This document shows, piece after piece, positions 25,153-33,202 of a stretch of 64,000 nucleotides of DNA. The DNA is from Streptomyces sp. 3214.6 (lineage in GTDB: Bacteria; Actinomycetota; Actinomycetes; Streptomycetales; Streptomycetaceae). The notes under the pieces were generated by a model, which worked only from the letters and a program-made list of their open reading frames with translations, did not search any database and was not told the origin of the DNA. Location of the stretch: NCBI RefSeq assembly GCF_900129855.1, contig NZ_LT670819.1:8432001-8496000 (forward strand), given 5' to 3'. A program made the translations under genes and the position numbers. How positions within the stretch are numbered: position 1 is the stretch's first letter; each line of letters opens with the position of its first letter.

Positions 25153-26637
25153 TCAGTGCCCCTTGCGGCCGGGGCCCTTCGCCGCCGGGTCGGTTCCGGG
25201 GCTGCGGTGTGAATGGCTTCGGTGTCCGGTGTGCGGGGCGTCGCCCCAGCAGTCGGGGGGTCCGCCTGGCCCGGGGTCCGGGGCACCGTCCCCGCCGGGC
25301 TGCGGCGGGTTGGGGTTCGGGTCCGGTGTCACGGGTGTGGGCGCCGGGGGCTCCGAGGCTTTTGGGGTGCCGTGGTCGGTCGGGGGCGAGTCGACCGGGC
25401 GAGGGGGCTCCTCGGTCGTCGCGTCACCAGGGGCCGGCGTGGGACTGTCGGCGGGGGGCGGCTGCGGCGCATCCGTTCCGGCGGTGGCCGTGGGCGCGGT
25501 GGGCGTGGCCGTGTCGGCTGTTCGTGCGGGGGGTGTTTCCCGGATGTCGGCCGCCTGCGCGAGGGGGCCGACGTCCTCGGGGGCTTCGGCCCGGACGGGG
25601 GCCTGCGAAGGCGGCGCTTCGGTCGCCTCGGTCATCGGCGCCCCGTCCGCCGGGACCTGGACCGTGGGCGCCTCGGCCACCGGAGTGCGCCGTACCGGCG
25701 CCGTGGCGGAGTCGGACCAGCCGAGCACGAGACAGACCGCGGCGGCGCCCGCCACGAGCGCGCCGGCCGTCGCCGCCAGGGGCGCCTTCGCGCCGCCGAC
25801 CGTGGCATGACGCACCCCGTGCAGCACCCCGGTCCCGAGCCCGCCCGCCGCACCGGCGGACCCGGCCGCGAAGGCCAGGAGGAACTTGCCCGTGCCGCCC
25901 AGCGCGAGGACCAGCAGGGCCGGGCCGACCAGGGCGGGCAGCCGGTCGTTGGCCTGCATCAGCGAGGCGAGCAGCCCGCGGCAGTCGTCGCACGCGTCCA
26001 CGTGGCCGAGCAGTCGCTCCTGCTGGCGTGCGGTCGCGGCGCCGCGGACGTACGCGGGCATCCGGGCCCAGTGGACCTGGCACGCGGGGTCCTCGGGGGC
26101 TCCGGTCTGGGCCCGCAGGAACGCCTGCCGCATGCCTTCCCGAGCCCGGTGGAGCAGGACGGCCGTCGCCCCCTCCTTGGTGCCGAGCTGCGGCCCGATC
26201 GCAGCCAGCGGCTGGCCCTCGGCCTCCGCCAGCCACAGTGCCTTCACCCAGCGTTCGGGCAACTGCCCGAGCACCCGCACCACCAGATCGACGCCGGCCA
26301 CCCGCTCGGCCGGGTCCTCGCCGTGCCTGCCCGGCTCGGCCCGCTCCTCGGTCCGCGGATCCCGGGGCGTCTCGTGCGTCGCGCTCCCGGAAGCCATCGC
26401 GAGGTGCCGCACCGTCGTCCTGAGGTACGCCGGCACGTTGTCGATCTCGTGCCCCGCGGACAGCCGCCGCCACACGCGGAAGTGCGCCTCGGCGACGAGG
26501 TCCTCGGCGGTCCACGCGTTCCTGGTGAGCGAGCGGGCGTACGCGACGAGACGCGGCTGCTGTTCCTCGTAGACGCGGGCATACGCGGCGGTGGCGGAGG
26601 ACGACGATGCGGGCACGGCAGTGGACCTGTCGGTCAT
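25153..26637 (-). CDS. Sigma-70 family factor fused to zinc-finger/membrane anti-sigma-like region
   Basis: 494 residues. Residues about 20-85 form sigma region 2 (RLVAYARSLTRNAWTAEDLV, FRVWRRLSAG) and 115-175 region 4 (LGQLPERWVKALWLAEAEGQ with a helix-turn-helix after it). Next comes HVDACDDCRGLLASL, the HxxxCxxC core of zinc-binding anti-sigma domains, then two hydrophobic stretches (PALLVLALGGTGKFLLAFAA and LVAGAAAVCLVLGW). A Pro/Thr/Ala-rich tail of about 170 residues finishes with a His/Gly/Lys-rich end. The factor therefore appears to carry its own membrane-tethered inhibitor. The ATG at 26637 follows AGGA. No separate anti-sigma gene is adjacent. Confidence 0.82.
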   Translation of the reverse strand: MTDRSTAVPASSSSATAAYARVYEEQQPRLVAYARSLTRNAWTAEDLVAEAHFRVWRRLSAGHEIDNVPAYLRTTVRHLAMASGSATHETPRDPRTEERAEPGRHGEDPAERVAGVDLVVRVLGQLPERWVKALWLAEAEGQPLAAIGPQLGTKEGATAVLLHRAREGMRQAFLRAQTGAPEDPACQVHWARMPAYVRGAATARQQERLLGHVDACDDCRGLLASLMQANDRLPALVGPALLVLALGGTGKFLLAFAAGSAGAAGGLGTGVLHGVRHATVGGAKAPLAATAGALVAGAAAVCLVLGWSDSATAPVRRTPVAEAPTVQVPADGAPMTEATEAPPSQAPVRAEAPEDVGPLAQAADIRETPPARTADTATPTAPTATAGTDAPQPPPADSPTPAPGDATTEEPPRPVDSPPTDHGTPKASEPPAPTPVTPDPNPNPPQPGGDGAPDPGPGGPPDCWGDAPHTGHRSHSHRSPGTDPAAKGPGRKGH

Positions 26638-26745
26638 GGAGGAACGCTCCGGTTGCCTGCTGAGGGGCGGAAGGATTTGTCAGCCTAGATGGCAAAACTT
26701 TCAACCAAAGTTGCGGGCGGATGGAGGATGTGACTCACATCACCG

Positions 26746-27549
26746 TCAGCCCAGGATGGCGTGATAGACGCTGCGTAGCCCTTTGCTCACGTCCACGCCC
26801 AGTTCCTCGGCCAGGTTGGACCGCGTGCGCTCATAGATGTGCAGGGCGTCGGCCCGTCGGCCCGAATGGTCCAGGGCGACCATGTAGTAGCTCGCCAGGT
26901 CTTCCCGCAGCGGGTAGCGGCGCACATCGTCCCCCAGGGATTCGGTGACGGAGCGGTAGTCGCCCAGTTTGAGGCGGCAGTTCGCCATTCCCGCCACCGC
27001 CGCCAGCCGCAACTCCTCCAGCCGGGCGGCCTCCTGCGTCGCGAATTCGTAGTGGAGCAGGTCTCCGTACGGTACGCCGCGCCAGAGCTCCAGGGCCTGC
27101 CGGAAGCTTTCTGCAGCTTCTTCGAGTAGGCCTTCGCCGGGCAGCCTCCGGCCCTTTTCGACGAGTTTCTCGAAGCGCTGGGTATTGATCTGGCCGGCGT
27201 CGATCCTCAGCGAATAACCGGTTGAGCAGTATTCGACGCGGGGTGTCCGGCCGGAATTGTTGGAAGTGTTCCCGGTGAGTGATTTGCGTAATCTGGAAAC
27301 ATGCGCCTGAATGCTGGCCTTCACGCGTGACGGTGCATGTTGCCCCCAGATCGACTCTATGATCGTATCCATTCTCACCGCCTGGTTCGCGGAGATGGTG
27401 AGTAGGGCGAGAAGGGCTCGTTGTTGGGGACTTCCCAGGTTGACGTCGCGTGAATCAACCATTACCGAGAAGCGGCCGAACGGGTTGATGTCGAGTTCCT
27501 GTTCTCTGTCCAGGTCCGGCCTGTCCGCGGAGATGACCATCGGCCTCAT
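26746..27549 (-). CDS. SARP-family pathway activator (TTA codon)
   Basis: 267 residues. An OmpR-like winged helix (about 20-105: FGRFSVMVDSRDVNLGSPQQ, then VKASIQAHVSRLRKSL) is followed by the bacterial transcriptional activation domain (about 110-265, ending LAEELGVDVSKGLRSVYHA). Such proteins switch on antibiotic clusters by binding heptamer repeats near promoters. It lies at the left edge of the clavam genes and is the likely local activator. Leu87 is encoded by TTA (27291-27289), so translation should need the bldA tRNA. Codon use is more A/T-rich than its neighbours. ATG 27549 has GGGAGG just upstream. Confidence 0.88.
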   Translation of the reverse strand: MRPMVISADRPDLDREQELDINPFGRFSVMVDSRDVNLGSPQQRALLALLTISANQAVRMDTIIESIWGQHAPSRVKASIQAHVSRLRKSLTGNTSNNSGRTPRVEYCSTGYSLRIDAGQINTQRFEKLVEKGRRLPGEGLLEEAAESFRQALELWRGVPYGDLLHYEFATQEAARLEELRLAAVAGMANCRLKLGDYRSVTESLGDDVRRYPLREDLASYYMVALDHSGRRADALHIYERTRSNLAEELGVDVSKGLRSVYHAILG

Positions 27550-27764
27550 GACGCCTCCCGTGCGATCCGATCACCCTGACTACCTGCCCTGATGTTGTCG
27601 CACTCGGGCGGTTGAAGTGTCAAGGGGGCCTTCTCCGGTACCGTCTACTTTTTACCAGTCAAAGAAATTTTGTATCGTTGTTATAAGTTTCAACAGCGGT
27701 CGTTGGCGCGTTTTTGTAACGATGGATTTCGGCCGCACTTCTGAAGTCTGTCCGGAAACGAGCA
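27550..27764 (-). promoter_or_regulatory. A/T-rich control region upstream of the SARP gene
   Basis: No gene seen. The stretch is clearly richer in A/T than the surroundings, especially 27650-27730. On the minus strand TTGACA (27623-27618) is followed 18 bp later by GACAAC, a strong -35 with a poor -10, as expected for an activator-dependent promoter. TCGTTG occurs at 27675-27680 and 27700-27705. Functional reading is inference. Confidence 0.45.
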
Positions 27765-27813
27765 GCAGGCCTGGTTGCGTCCGATCCTGTCGGCCGGGCG
27801 CAACCAGGCCTGC
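27765..27813 (-). terminator. Terminator hairpin downstream of ridA-like gene
   Basis: A perfect 15-bp stem (27765-27779 with 27799-27813) and a 19-base loop, 18 bp beyond the ridA-like stop codon. There is no T tract, as usual for actinomycete terminators. It isolates ridA from the SARP gene that reads in the same direction. Confidence 0.7.
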
Positions 27814-27830
27814 GTGACCACTACCGGATG

Positions 27831-28211
27831 TCAGGCCACGACGGCAAGCACGTCGATCTCCACCAGCATTCCCGGCGGCAGCCCCACGAAGACGGTGGTG
27901 CGGCACGGGAAGGGCTCGCCGAGGAACTTGGCGTACACCTCGTTCATCGGGGCGAAGTCGGCTGCCTCCGTAATGTAGATACGCGCCGTGACCACGTCGG
28001 CGAAGGACGCGCCCGCGTTCTTGAGGATGGACTCCAGGTTGGCCAGCGTCTGGCGGGTCTGCTCGGCGACCCCGCCCCCGACCAGTTTGCCCGTCTCCGG
28101 GTCGAGCCCGACCTGGCCCGAGACGGAGAGAATGTTGCCCCTGCGGATGGCCTGGGAGTAGGGCCCGACCGGCGTCGGAGCGGACTTCGTCGTGTACACC
28201 GTGGATTCCAT
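27831..28211 (-). CDS. RidA/YjgF-family protein, alanylclavam OrfB-like
   Basis: 126 residues, full length. RidA proteins hydrolyse reactive enamine/imine products of PLP dehydratases to 2-oxo acids. S. clavuligerus OrfB of this family is needed for alanylclavam. Family features: PVGPYSQAIRRGNILSVSGQ, then NLESILKNAGASFADVV, and the C-terminal LPPGMLVEIDVLAVV. When aligned with E. coli RidA the catalytic arginine before LP is missing and the conserved glutamate of VEIE is aspartate (VEID), so the chemistry may be altered. It is divergent from the dehydratase gene whose product it may process. ATG 28211 follows AGGAGA-like sequence. Confidence 0.85.
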   Translation of the reverse strand: MESTVYTTKSAPTPVGPYSQAIRRGNILSVSGQVGLDPETGKLVGGGVAEQTRQTLANLESILKNAGASFADVVTARIYITEAADFAPMNEVYAKFLGEPFPCRTTVFVGLPPGMLVEIDVLAVVA

Positions 28212-28227
28212 GGTTCTCCTTCGAGAG

Positions 28228-28250
28228 GACTGGGCTCCTGACTGGGCTCC
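28228..28250. repeat. Tandem 11-bp direct repeat upstream of ridA-like gene
   Basis: GACTGGGCTCC at 28228-28238 and again at 28240-28250, a 12-bp period, 17-39 bp upstream of the ridA-like start and within the divergent ridA/dehydratase control region. SARP regulators bind short direct repeats, usually with an 11-bp period, so this is a weak candidate site. Confidence 0.4.
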
Positions 28251-28433
28251 CCACGACGGTGGCAGCGGTGCCTTGTGATCACCTGGTCTTCCGTTGTCGT
28301 CCGCGCACCGGACCGGCCCCGGCACGGTCCAGCGCGACGCAAGGGGCGCCTGGCACAGTCGGCGGCCGTCAGCCGGACCGCGGGCGCAGCGTCGGCGGGC
28401 CGGGCCAGCGACGCCGAAACGAGGTGCCAGGCG

Positions 28434-29447
28434 ATGGAATCAGGAGTGACCTCCGCCGCGGGGGAGGTCCGAGAGGCCGCGGCCGTTGTGGCTCTGACGA
28501 GTGAGGACGACGTCCGGGCGGCGGCGCGCCGACTGTCCGGGCAGGTGCTGCGCACCCCGCTGCTGCCGTGCGAGGCACTCTCCCGCGAACTGGGCTGCCG
28601 TGTGCTCCTCAAGGCGGAGAACCTTCAGCACACCGGGAGTTTCAAGGCCAGGGGCGCCCTGAACGCCTTGCTCGCCCGGCGGGAGCGAGGGCTCGCCCTC
28701 GACGGGGTCGTGACCTTCTCCGCGGGCAACCACGGCGCCGCCCTCGCCTTCGCGGGGCGACGGCTCGGCGCCGCCGTCACCGTGTTCATGCCGCCGCGGG
28801 CGGTGCCGGCCAAGGTCGAGGCGATACGGCGCCACGGGGGCCGTCCCGTGCTCACGGAGGACTTCGTGGGCGCCGCCCGCGAGTTCGCCGAGCGCGGTGA
28901 ACTGCCGCTGCTCCATCCGTTCGACGATCTCGACGTGATCGCCGGACAGGGCACGGTCGGACTGGAGATCCTGGAGGACGCCGACTGGGTCGACACCCTG
29001 GTGGTGCCGATCGGCGGCGGCGGTCTCGTCAGCGGGCTCGGCGCGACCGTCGCCGCGCTGTCTCCGGCCACGCACGTCGTCGGCGTGGAGCCGGCCCTCG
29101 CCGCCACCCTCGCGCACGCCGTGCGGACCGGGGCGCCGGCAGCGCTGGAGACCCCGCCCGCCTCCCTCGCGGACGGCCTCAACGCGCCCTTCGCGGGCGT
29201 GCACACCTACGCGCACGTCCGGCGGCAGGTGCACCACCTGGTCCAGGTGGGCGAGGACGACATCCGGGCCGCGTGGGCCTTCCTGGTGCGGGAGACGAGG
29301 CTGCTGGTGGAGCCGTCGGCCGCGGTGGGACTGGCGGCCCTGCGGGCGGGGGCGGTCACCGTCCCTGCGGGCGGCACGGTGGTGCTGGTGATCTCCGGCG
29401 GCAACGCCGACCTCGGGGCGCTCGCGGCGGTCGTACCCGTCTCCTGA
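28434..29447 (+). CDS. Threonine/serine dehydratase-like PLP enzyme, alanylclavam OrfD-like
   Basis: 337 residues, fold type II. The PLP lysine is K71 in NLQHTGSFKARGALN; the phosphate cradle is VPIGGGGLVSGLGA; FSAGNHGAALAFAG is the substrate loop. It lacks a C-terminal ACT regulatory domain, so it is catabolic or biosynthetic rather than the isoleucine-pathway enzyme. In S. clavuligerus a dehydratase (OrfD) is required for alanylclavam and its loss accumulates an 8-hydroxy compound. Here it should remove water from 8-hydroxyalanylclavam, giving an enamine/imine for the RidA-like protein. It starts at ATG 28434 and shares a palindromic terminator with the convergent flavin reductase. Confidence 0.85.
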   Translation: MESGVTSAAGEVREAAAVVALTSEDDVRAAARRLSGQVLRTPLLPCEALSRELGCRVLLKAENLQHTGSFKARGALNALLARRERGLALDGVVTFSAGNHGAALAFAGRRLGAAVTVFMPPRAVPAKVEAIRRHGGRPVLTEDFVGAAREFAERGELPLLHPFDDLDVIAGQGTVGLEILEDADWVDTLVVPIGGGGLVSGLGATVAALSPATHVVGVEPALAATLAHAVRTGAPAALETPPASLADGLNAPFAGVHTYAHVRRQVHHLVQVGEDDIRAAWAFLVRETRLLVEPSAAVGLAALRAGAVTVPAGGTVVLVISGGNADLGALAAVVPVS

Positions 29448-29509
29448 TCAGGGCGTGCCGATGCCGTTCCCCCGGCCCCGGGGGAACGGCATCGGCACGC
29501 CCTGATCAG
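29444..29509. terminator. 66-bp perfect palindrome, bidirectional terminator
   Basis: Two perfectly complementary 30-base arms (29444-29473 and 29480-29509) around a six-base loop. The stop codon of the dehydratase (29445-29447) and that of the convergent flavin reductase (29508-29506) lie at the mirror-image outer ends. It should stop transcription from both sides and make converging transcripts fold identically. Confidence 0.9.
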
Positions 29510-30027
29510 CCCGGCAGCGAGCCGCCGGTGGCGAAGTCCCCCCGCAGGAAGAGCAGGGGAGCGCCCCGCCGCTGCACCGCCAGGTGGCGCACCAGCCCGG
29601 TGACGAACCAGTGGTCACCCGCCGGGCTCTCCCCGGCCATCTCGCAGTCGATCCAGGCGAGCGCCCCGGTGACGACCGGTGAGCCGGACGGCGCCAGCCG
29701 GTGGGGCAGATCCCAACGGGCCGGGTCCCTGGCGACGAACGCCCGGCAGACATGCCGCTGGTCCGCCGCCAGCACACTGACGCAGAAGCGGCCCGCGGCC
29801 CGGATGAGCGGCCAGCTGCTGGAGGTGAGGGAGGGCAGGAAGCCGACGAGCGGCGGGTTCAGCGAGACCGACGTGAACGTGCCGACGATCATCGCGGGCG
29901 GAGGGCCCCCGGCATCGCCCTGCGGGGCGGTGACGAGCACCACCCCCGTCGGGTAGTGCCCGAGAACCGAGCGGAACAGCGCGGTGCCCGCGGAGCCCAG
30001 CGGGCGAGCGCCGACGGCGCGCTGCAC
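29506..30027 (-). CDS. Flavin reductase-like FMN-binding protein (Cvm3-like)
   Basis: 173 residues of the flavin reductase-like split-barrel family. FRSVLGHYPTGVVLVTAP opens the fold, MIVGTFTSVSLNPPLVGFLP contacts FMN, and GALAWIDCEMAGESPAGDHW is the later conserved segment. It uses NAD(P)H to make reduced flavin for a partner monooxygenase. Here the evident partner is the LLM-type flavin monooxygenase three genes upstream in the same operon. S. clavuligerus cvm3 is, as I recall, of this kind. It starts at GTG 30027, 12 bp after the SHMT-like stop. Confidence 0.83.
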   Translation of the reverse strand: MQRAVGARPLGSAGTALFRSVLGHYPTGVVLVTAPQGDAGGPPPAMIVGTFTSVSLNPPLVGFLPSLTSSSWPLIRAAGRFCVSVLAADQRHVCRAFVARDPARWDLPHRLAPSGSPVVTGALAWIDCEMAGESPAGDHWFVTGLVRHLAVQRRGAPLLFLRGDFATGGSLPG

Positions 30028-30039
30028 GGGACGCGCACC

Positions 30040-31239
30040 TCAGGGAGCGGTCACGGGCTCGAGGGCGCCGGCGAAGGCCACTCCCGGGAAGGAGAGCGCG
30101 AGTTCGGCGACGTCGCCCGTCACGGACTCGACGCTCTCGCCCCGCAGGAGCAGCCGCGCCAGAAGCTCCGCGACCGCGCTCATGTCCTGTTCCCGCATGC
30201 CCCAGCGGGTCAGTTCCTGGGTGCCGAGCCGCAGCCCCGGCTGCGCGTTGCTGGGGAGCACGACCGTGGTGGTGCGGATGGCGGCGGCGGTCAGGGTACG
30301 CCCCCACTCATGGGGAGTGTTCCCCTCGGGGAACTGGACCCAGACCTGGTGGGTGTCCGTGTGGCCGAAGGAGGCGCCGGCGACGTCGAAGCCGCGGCCG
30401 GCGAGCTCACGGCCCAGGGCACGCGCGTTCGCGATCACCTGCTGCGCGTACGCCGCCCGGTGCGGGAGGAGTTCCTCCAGGGTGACGGCCAGCGCTCCGA
30501 CGTTGGCCGAGTGCGAACTCGACGCCGTGTACGGGATCCGGGCGGCGACCTTGTCCGCCATGGTGTCGCTGTTGGTGACCAGCAGCCCCTTCTGCGGCCC
30601 GGGGAGCGTCTTGTGGGTACTGCCGGAGATGCTGTCGAAGCCGCCGTCCAGCACCAGCGTCTGCGGGGCCACGGGCAGCAGCCCGAGCAGATGCGAGGCG
30701 TCGAGGCAGATCAGCGCGTCGGGGGCCGCCGCGCGCAGCGCCCGGGCGTCCGGGAACCGCAGCGTGCTGGAGGCGTCGAGGTAGATCAGGTCCACCGGCC
30801 TCTCGGCCACCCGCACGGCGAGCTTGGCGTAGTCGATCTCCATCGCCGCCCGGTCGAACGGCAGGAACTCGCGCTCGTAGCCGTACCCCGCGCAGATGGT
30901 GTCCGTGGCGTAGTGGCCGCCGTCCTCGGGAGCCAGCAGCATGACCCGGTCCCCGGGCCGGGCGACGGCGGTGATGACGGTGTGCATGGTGTGCAGTCCG
31001 GAGAGGAAGTTCACGAAGCCGTGCCGGGCGCCGTAGAAGCGCTTCGTCAGCTCGACGCAGTACTCGTACACGTCGTTGAGACCGGTCACGTCCCCGTACA
31101 CGGCCACGGGAGTCTCGGAGTACGGGTAGCGGTTGTTGGCGTCGGTGGCCAGTGCCTCCAGGGCACGCGGCGACAGACGGTTCTCGATCGGGAAGAGATT
31201 GAGGCTGGGCTTCTGCCGGAGCGTTGCGAGGACGTCCAT
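30040..31239 (-). CDS. Serine hydroxymethyltransferase-like PLP enzyme, alanylclavam OrfA-like
   Basis: 399 residues, fold type I. The PLP lysine is K210 in SGSTHKTLPGPQKG; LIYLDASSTLRFP and ICLDASHLLGL supply the cofactor aspartate and histidine. It is diverged from housekeeping GlyA, as in aldolase-type relatives that join glycine to an aldehyde. S. clavuligerus OrfA, a hydroxymethyltransferase, is essential for alanylclavam. The inferred job is to condense a clavam-2-aldehyde with glycine, or to transfer a one-carbon-like unit, giving the 8-hydroxy amino acid side chain. It starts at ATG 31239 and is third in an operon with LLM monooxygenase, SnoaL-like protein and flavin reductase. Confidence 0.85.
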   Translation of the reverse strand: MDVLATLRQKPSLNLFPIENRLSPRALEALATDANNRYPYSETPVAVYGDVTGLNDVYEYCVELTKRFYGARHGFVNFLSGLHTMHTVITAVARPGDRVMLLAPEDGGHYATDTICAGYGYEREFLPFDRAAMEIDYAKLAVRVAERPVDLIYLDASSTLRFPDARALRAAAPDALICLDASHLLGLLPVAPQTLVLDGGFDSISGSTHKTLPGPQKGLLVTNSDTMADKVAARIPYTASSSHSANVGALAVTLEELLPHRAAYAQQVIANARALGRELAGRGFDVAGASFGHTDTHQVWVQFPEGNTPHEWGRTLTAAAIRTTTVVLPSNAQPGLRLGTQELTRWGMREQDMSAVAELLARLLLRGESVESVTGDVAELALSFPGVAFAGALEPVTAP

Positions 31240-31274
31240 GGGTTCTCCTTCGCGCAGTGAAAGGGACGGTGCGG

Positions 31275-31754
31275 TCAGCGGCCGGAGGCGTCCAGCCACG
31301 GGTAGCGGGCGGTGTCCTGTCCGGCGTAGTCCGGATCGAGATAGATGAAGGCCCGGTGGATGAGGGCGTCACGGACCTCGAAGACCCCGCACCACCGGCC
31401 GGCGCCCCACTCGGGCAGACCGACCCGCCAGGGCCCGTCGCGGTGCTCCCCGTGGGTGGTGCCCTCCACGGCGAGGACGTCCCCACCGGTCTGGATCCAG
31501 TTGAACGACCAGAAGTGATGGGTGGCCGACTTCACCGTCGCGCCGAGGTCGCCGAAGAGCGTGGCGATCTGTGCCTTGCCCTTCGCCAGACCCCACTTGG
31601 GGAAGAAGAACTGGGCGTCCTCGGCGAAGTAGTCGAGAACTCCCTTTCCGTCGCTGCCGGTTCCGCCGTTGTCGAAGGCCTTCAGATAGGCGGTGACCAG
31701 TGCCTTGCGCTGTTCGTCGGCCGAGGCGGCCGAGGCGGCCGGGATGCCGGGCAT
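31275..31754 (-). CDS. SnoaL/NTF2-like protein (Cvm2-like)
   Basis: 159 residues with the cone-shaped NTF2-like fold: ALVTAYLKAFDNGG, DYFAEDAQFFFPKWGLAKGK, HHFWSFNWIQTGGDVLAVEG and the C-terminal VFEVRDALIHRAFIYLDPD. Proteins of this fold act as isomerases, cyclases or dehydratases on small hydrophobic intermediates. S. clavuligerus cvm2, described as isomerase-like, is a 5S-clavam gene. A part in the inversion or rearrangement of the clavam side chain is possible but unproven. It sits between LLM monooxygenase and SHMT-like genes. A run of nine G lies in the 36-bp gap upstream. Confidence 0.8.
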   Translation of the reverse strand: MPGIPAASAASADEQRKALVTAYLKAFDNGGTGSDGKGVLDYFAEDAQFFFPKWGLAKGKAQIATLFGDLGATVKSATHHFWSFNWIQTGGDVLAVEGTTHGEHRDGPWRVGLPEWGAGRWCGVFEVRDALIHRAFIYLDPDYAGQDTARYPWLDASGR

Positions 31755-31790
31755 GGCTGTGCTCCTTCTGTCGCGGGGGGGGGCGGGGGT

Positions 31791-32975
31791 TCAGAGCCAG
31801 TTGGGGGCGATCTCGGTCGCCCACAGCTCCAGGCTGCGCATCTGCATCTCGTGCGGAATGAGCCCGGAGTACTGGCACTGGAGCAGGTATTCGGGGCTGT
31901 GCCGGGCGACGAGCTTCTCGATGCGCCGGTTGATGTCGTCCGGCGTGCCCACCCACTCCAGGCCCCGCTCGAAGAGGGTGTCGTAGTCGGCGCCGATCGG
32001 ACCGGTCTCCCCGGTGCGCCGCAGCGCCTCGGTGAACCCCATGGGGCCGAACCAGTTCTCGAAGATGAAACCGCCCCCGCGGCGCGCCCAGTAGTGCGCC
32101 TGGTCGGCGTCCCGGGACACCAGCACATCGCGCATCACGCCGACGCTCTGCCCCTTCGTCAGCGCCCCGCGGCCCGCCGCCTCGGCCTCCTCGGCGTAGA
32201 GGTCGAGCAGCCGGTCCACCACGTCGTCGTTGGTGTGCATGACGATCGGGACGATGCCCTCCCGGGCGCAGAACCGGAAGGTGTCCTCACTGAAGCTGAA
32301 CGGCTGGAACACCGGCGGATACGGTTTCTGAAACGGCTTGGGGGCGATGCCCACCTCGGTGATCCGCCCCGTCTCGTCCTGACCGCGGCCGAAGCGTCGT
32401 ACGGCGTCGTACGGAAACTCCAGGTCCTTCGGCGGAATGGTCCACTGTTCGCCCTCGTGCGTGAACGTCTCGTTGGTCCAGGCTTTCTTGAGGATGTCCC
32501 AGTGCTCCTCGAAGAGCCGGCGGTTTCGCCGGTCGTTCTCGGTGCTGTCCGACAGGGTGCCGCCCACCCCGTAGACCTGGCCCATGATCTCGGCCCAGCG
32601 TTTCTGGAAGCCGCGCGCGATTCCGACGAACGTGCGGCCTCTGGTCATGTGGTCCAGCATCGCCAGATCCTCGGCGAGCCGGATCGGATTGTGGAAGGGC
32701 AGCACGTTCGCCATCTGCCCGACGCGGATGTTCCTGGTCTGCATGGCCACGTACAGACCGAGCATGACCGGATTGTTGGAGACCTCGAAGCCCTCGATGT
32801 GGAAGTGGTGTTCGGTGAAGGAGACACCCCAGTAACCCATCTCGTCGGCGGCCCGCGCCTGATGAGTGAGCTGCCAGAGCATGTTCTGGTAGTTCGCCGG
32901 GTTCGTGCCCGACATGCCTGCCGTGATCTGGCTGTGGCTGCCGACGCTGGGCAGGTAGAAAAGCAGGGATTTCAC
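31791..32975 (-). CDS. cvm5: LLM-class flavin-dependent monooxygenase (Cvm5-like)
   Basis: 394 residues of the luciferase-like family. VSFTEHHFHIEGFEVSNNP carries the flavin/substrate histidines, MLDHMTRGRTFVGIARGFQ the conserved loop, and FSFSEDTFRFCAREGIVPIV the later barrel strands. It uses reduced FMN, probably supplied by the flavin reductase at 29506-30027. S. clavuligerus Cvm5, of this family, is needed for 5S-clavams and acts on an oxidised side-chain intermediate. GTG 32975 follows GGAGG at 7 nt. The gene heads a four-gene minus-strand operon and is divergent from the class III aminotransferase. Confidence 0.85.
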   Translation of the reverse strand: MKSLLFYLPSVGSHSQITAGMSGTNPANYQNMLWQLTHQARAADEMGYWGVSFTEHHFHIEGFEVSNNPVMLGLYVAMQTRNIRVGQMANVLPFHNPIRLAEDLAMLDHMTRGRTFVGIARGFQKRWAEIMGQVYGVGGTLSDSTENDRRNRRLFEEHWDILKKAWTNETFTHEGEQWTIPPKDLEFPYDAVRRFGRGQDETGRITEVGIAPKPFQKPYPPVFQPFSFSEDTFRFCAREGIVPIVMHTNDDVVDRLLDLYAEEAEAAGRGALTKGQSVGVMRDVLVSRDADQAHYWARRGGGFIFENWFGPMGFTEALRRTGETGPIGADYDTLFERGLEWVGTPDDINRRIEKLVARHSPEYLLQCQYSGLIPHEMQMRSLELWATEIAPNWL

Positions 32976-33202
32976 AGCGTTACCTCCTCGACCCGCGATG
33001 CCGCTGGGCGGAACAGACCGTCGCACGCCGACTTTGCGAGGGGCTTGATTCACGGCATGTGCGCGGCACCCGACCACCGAAAGCGGCTCGTCCAACTGCG
33101 GGCAATCCGAGGCCCCCACACTGGCCCGGGCGGACTCCTGGCGTTCACCGCACTGCATTCCGCCCGCGACCCGTATTCGCGAGTCCGGAGGTGTGTTTTT
33201 CC

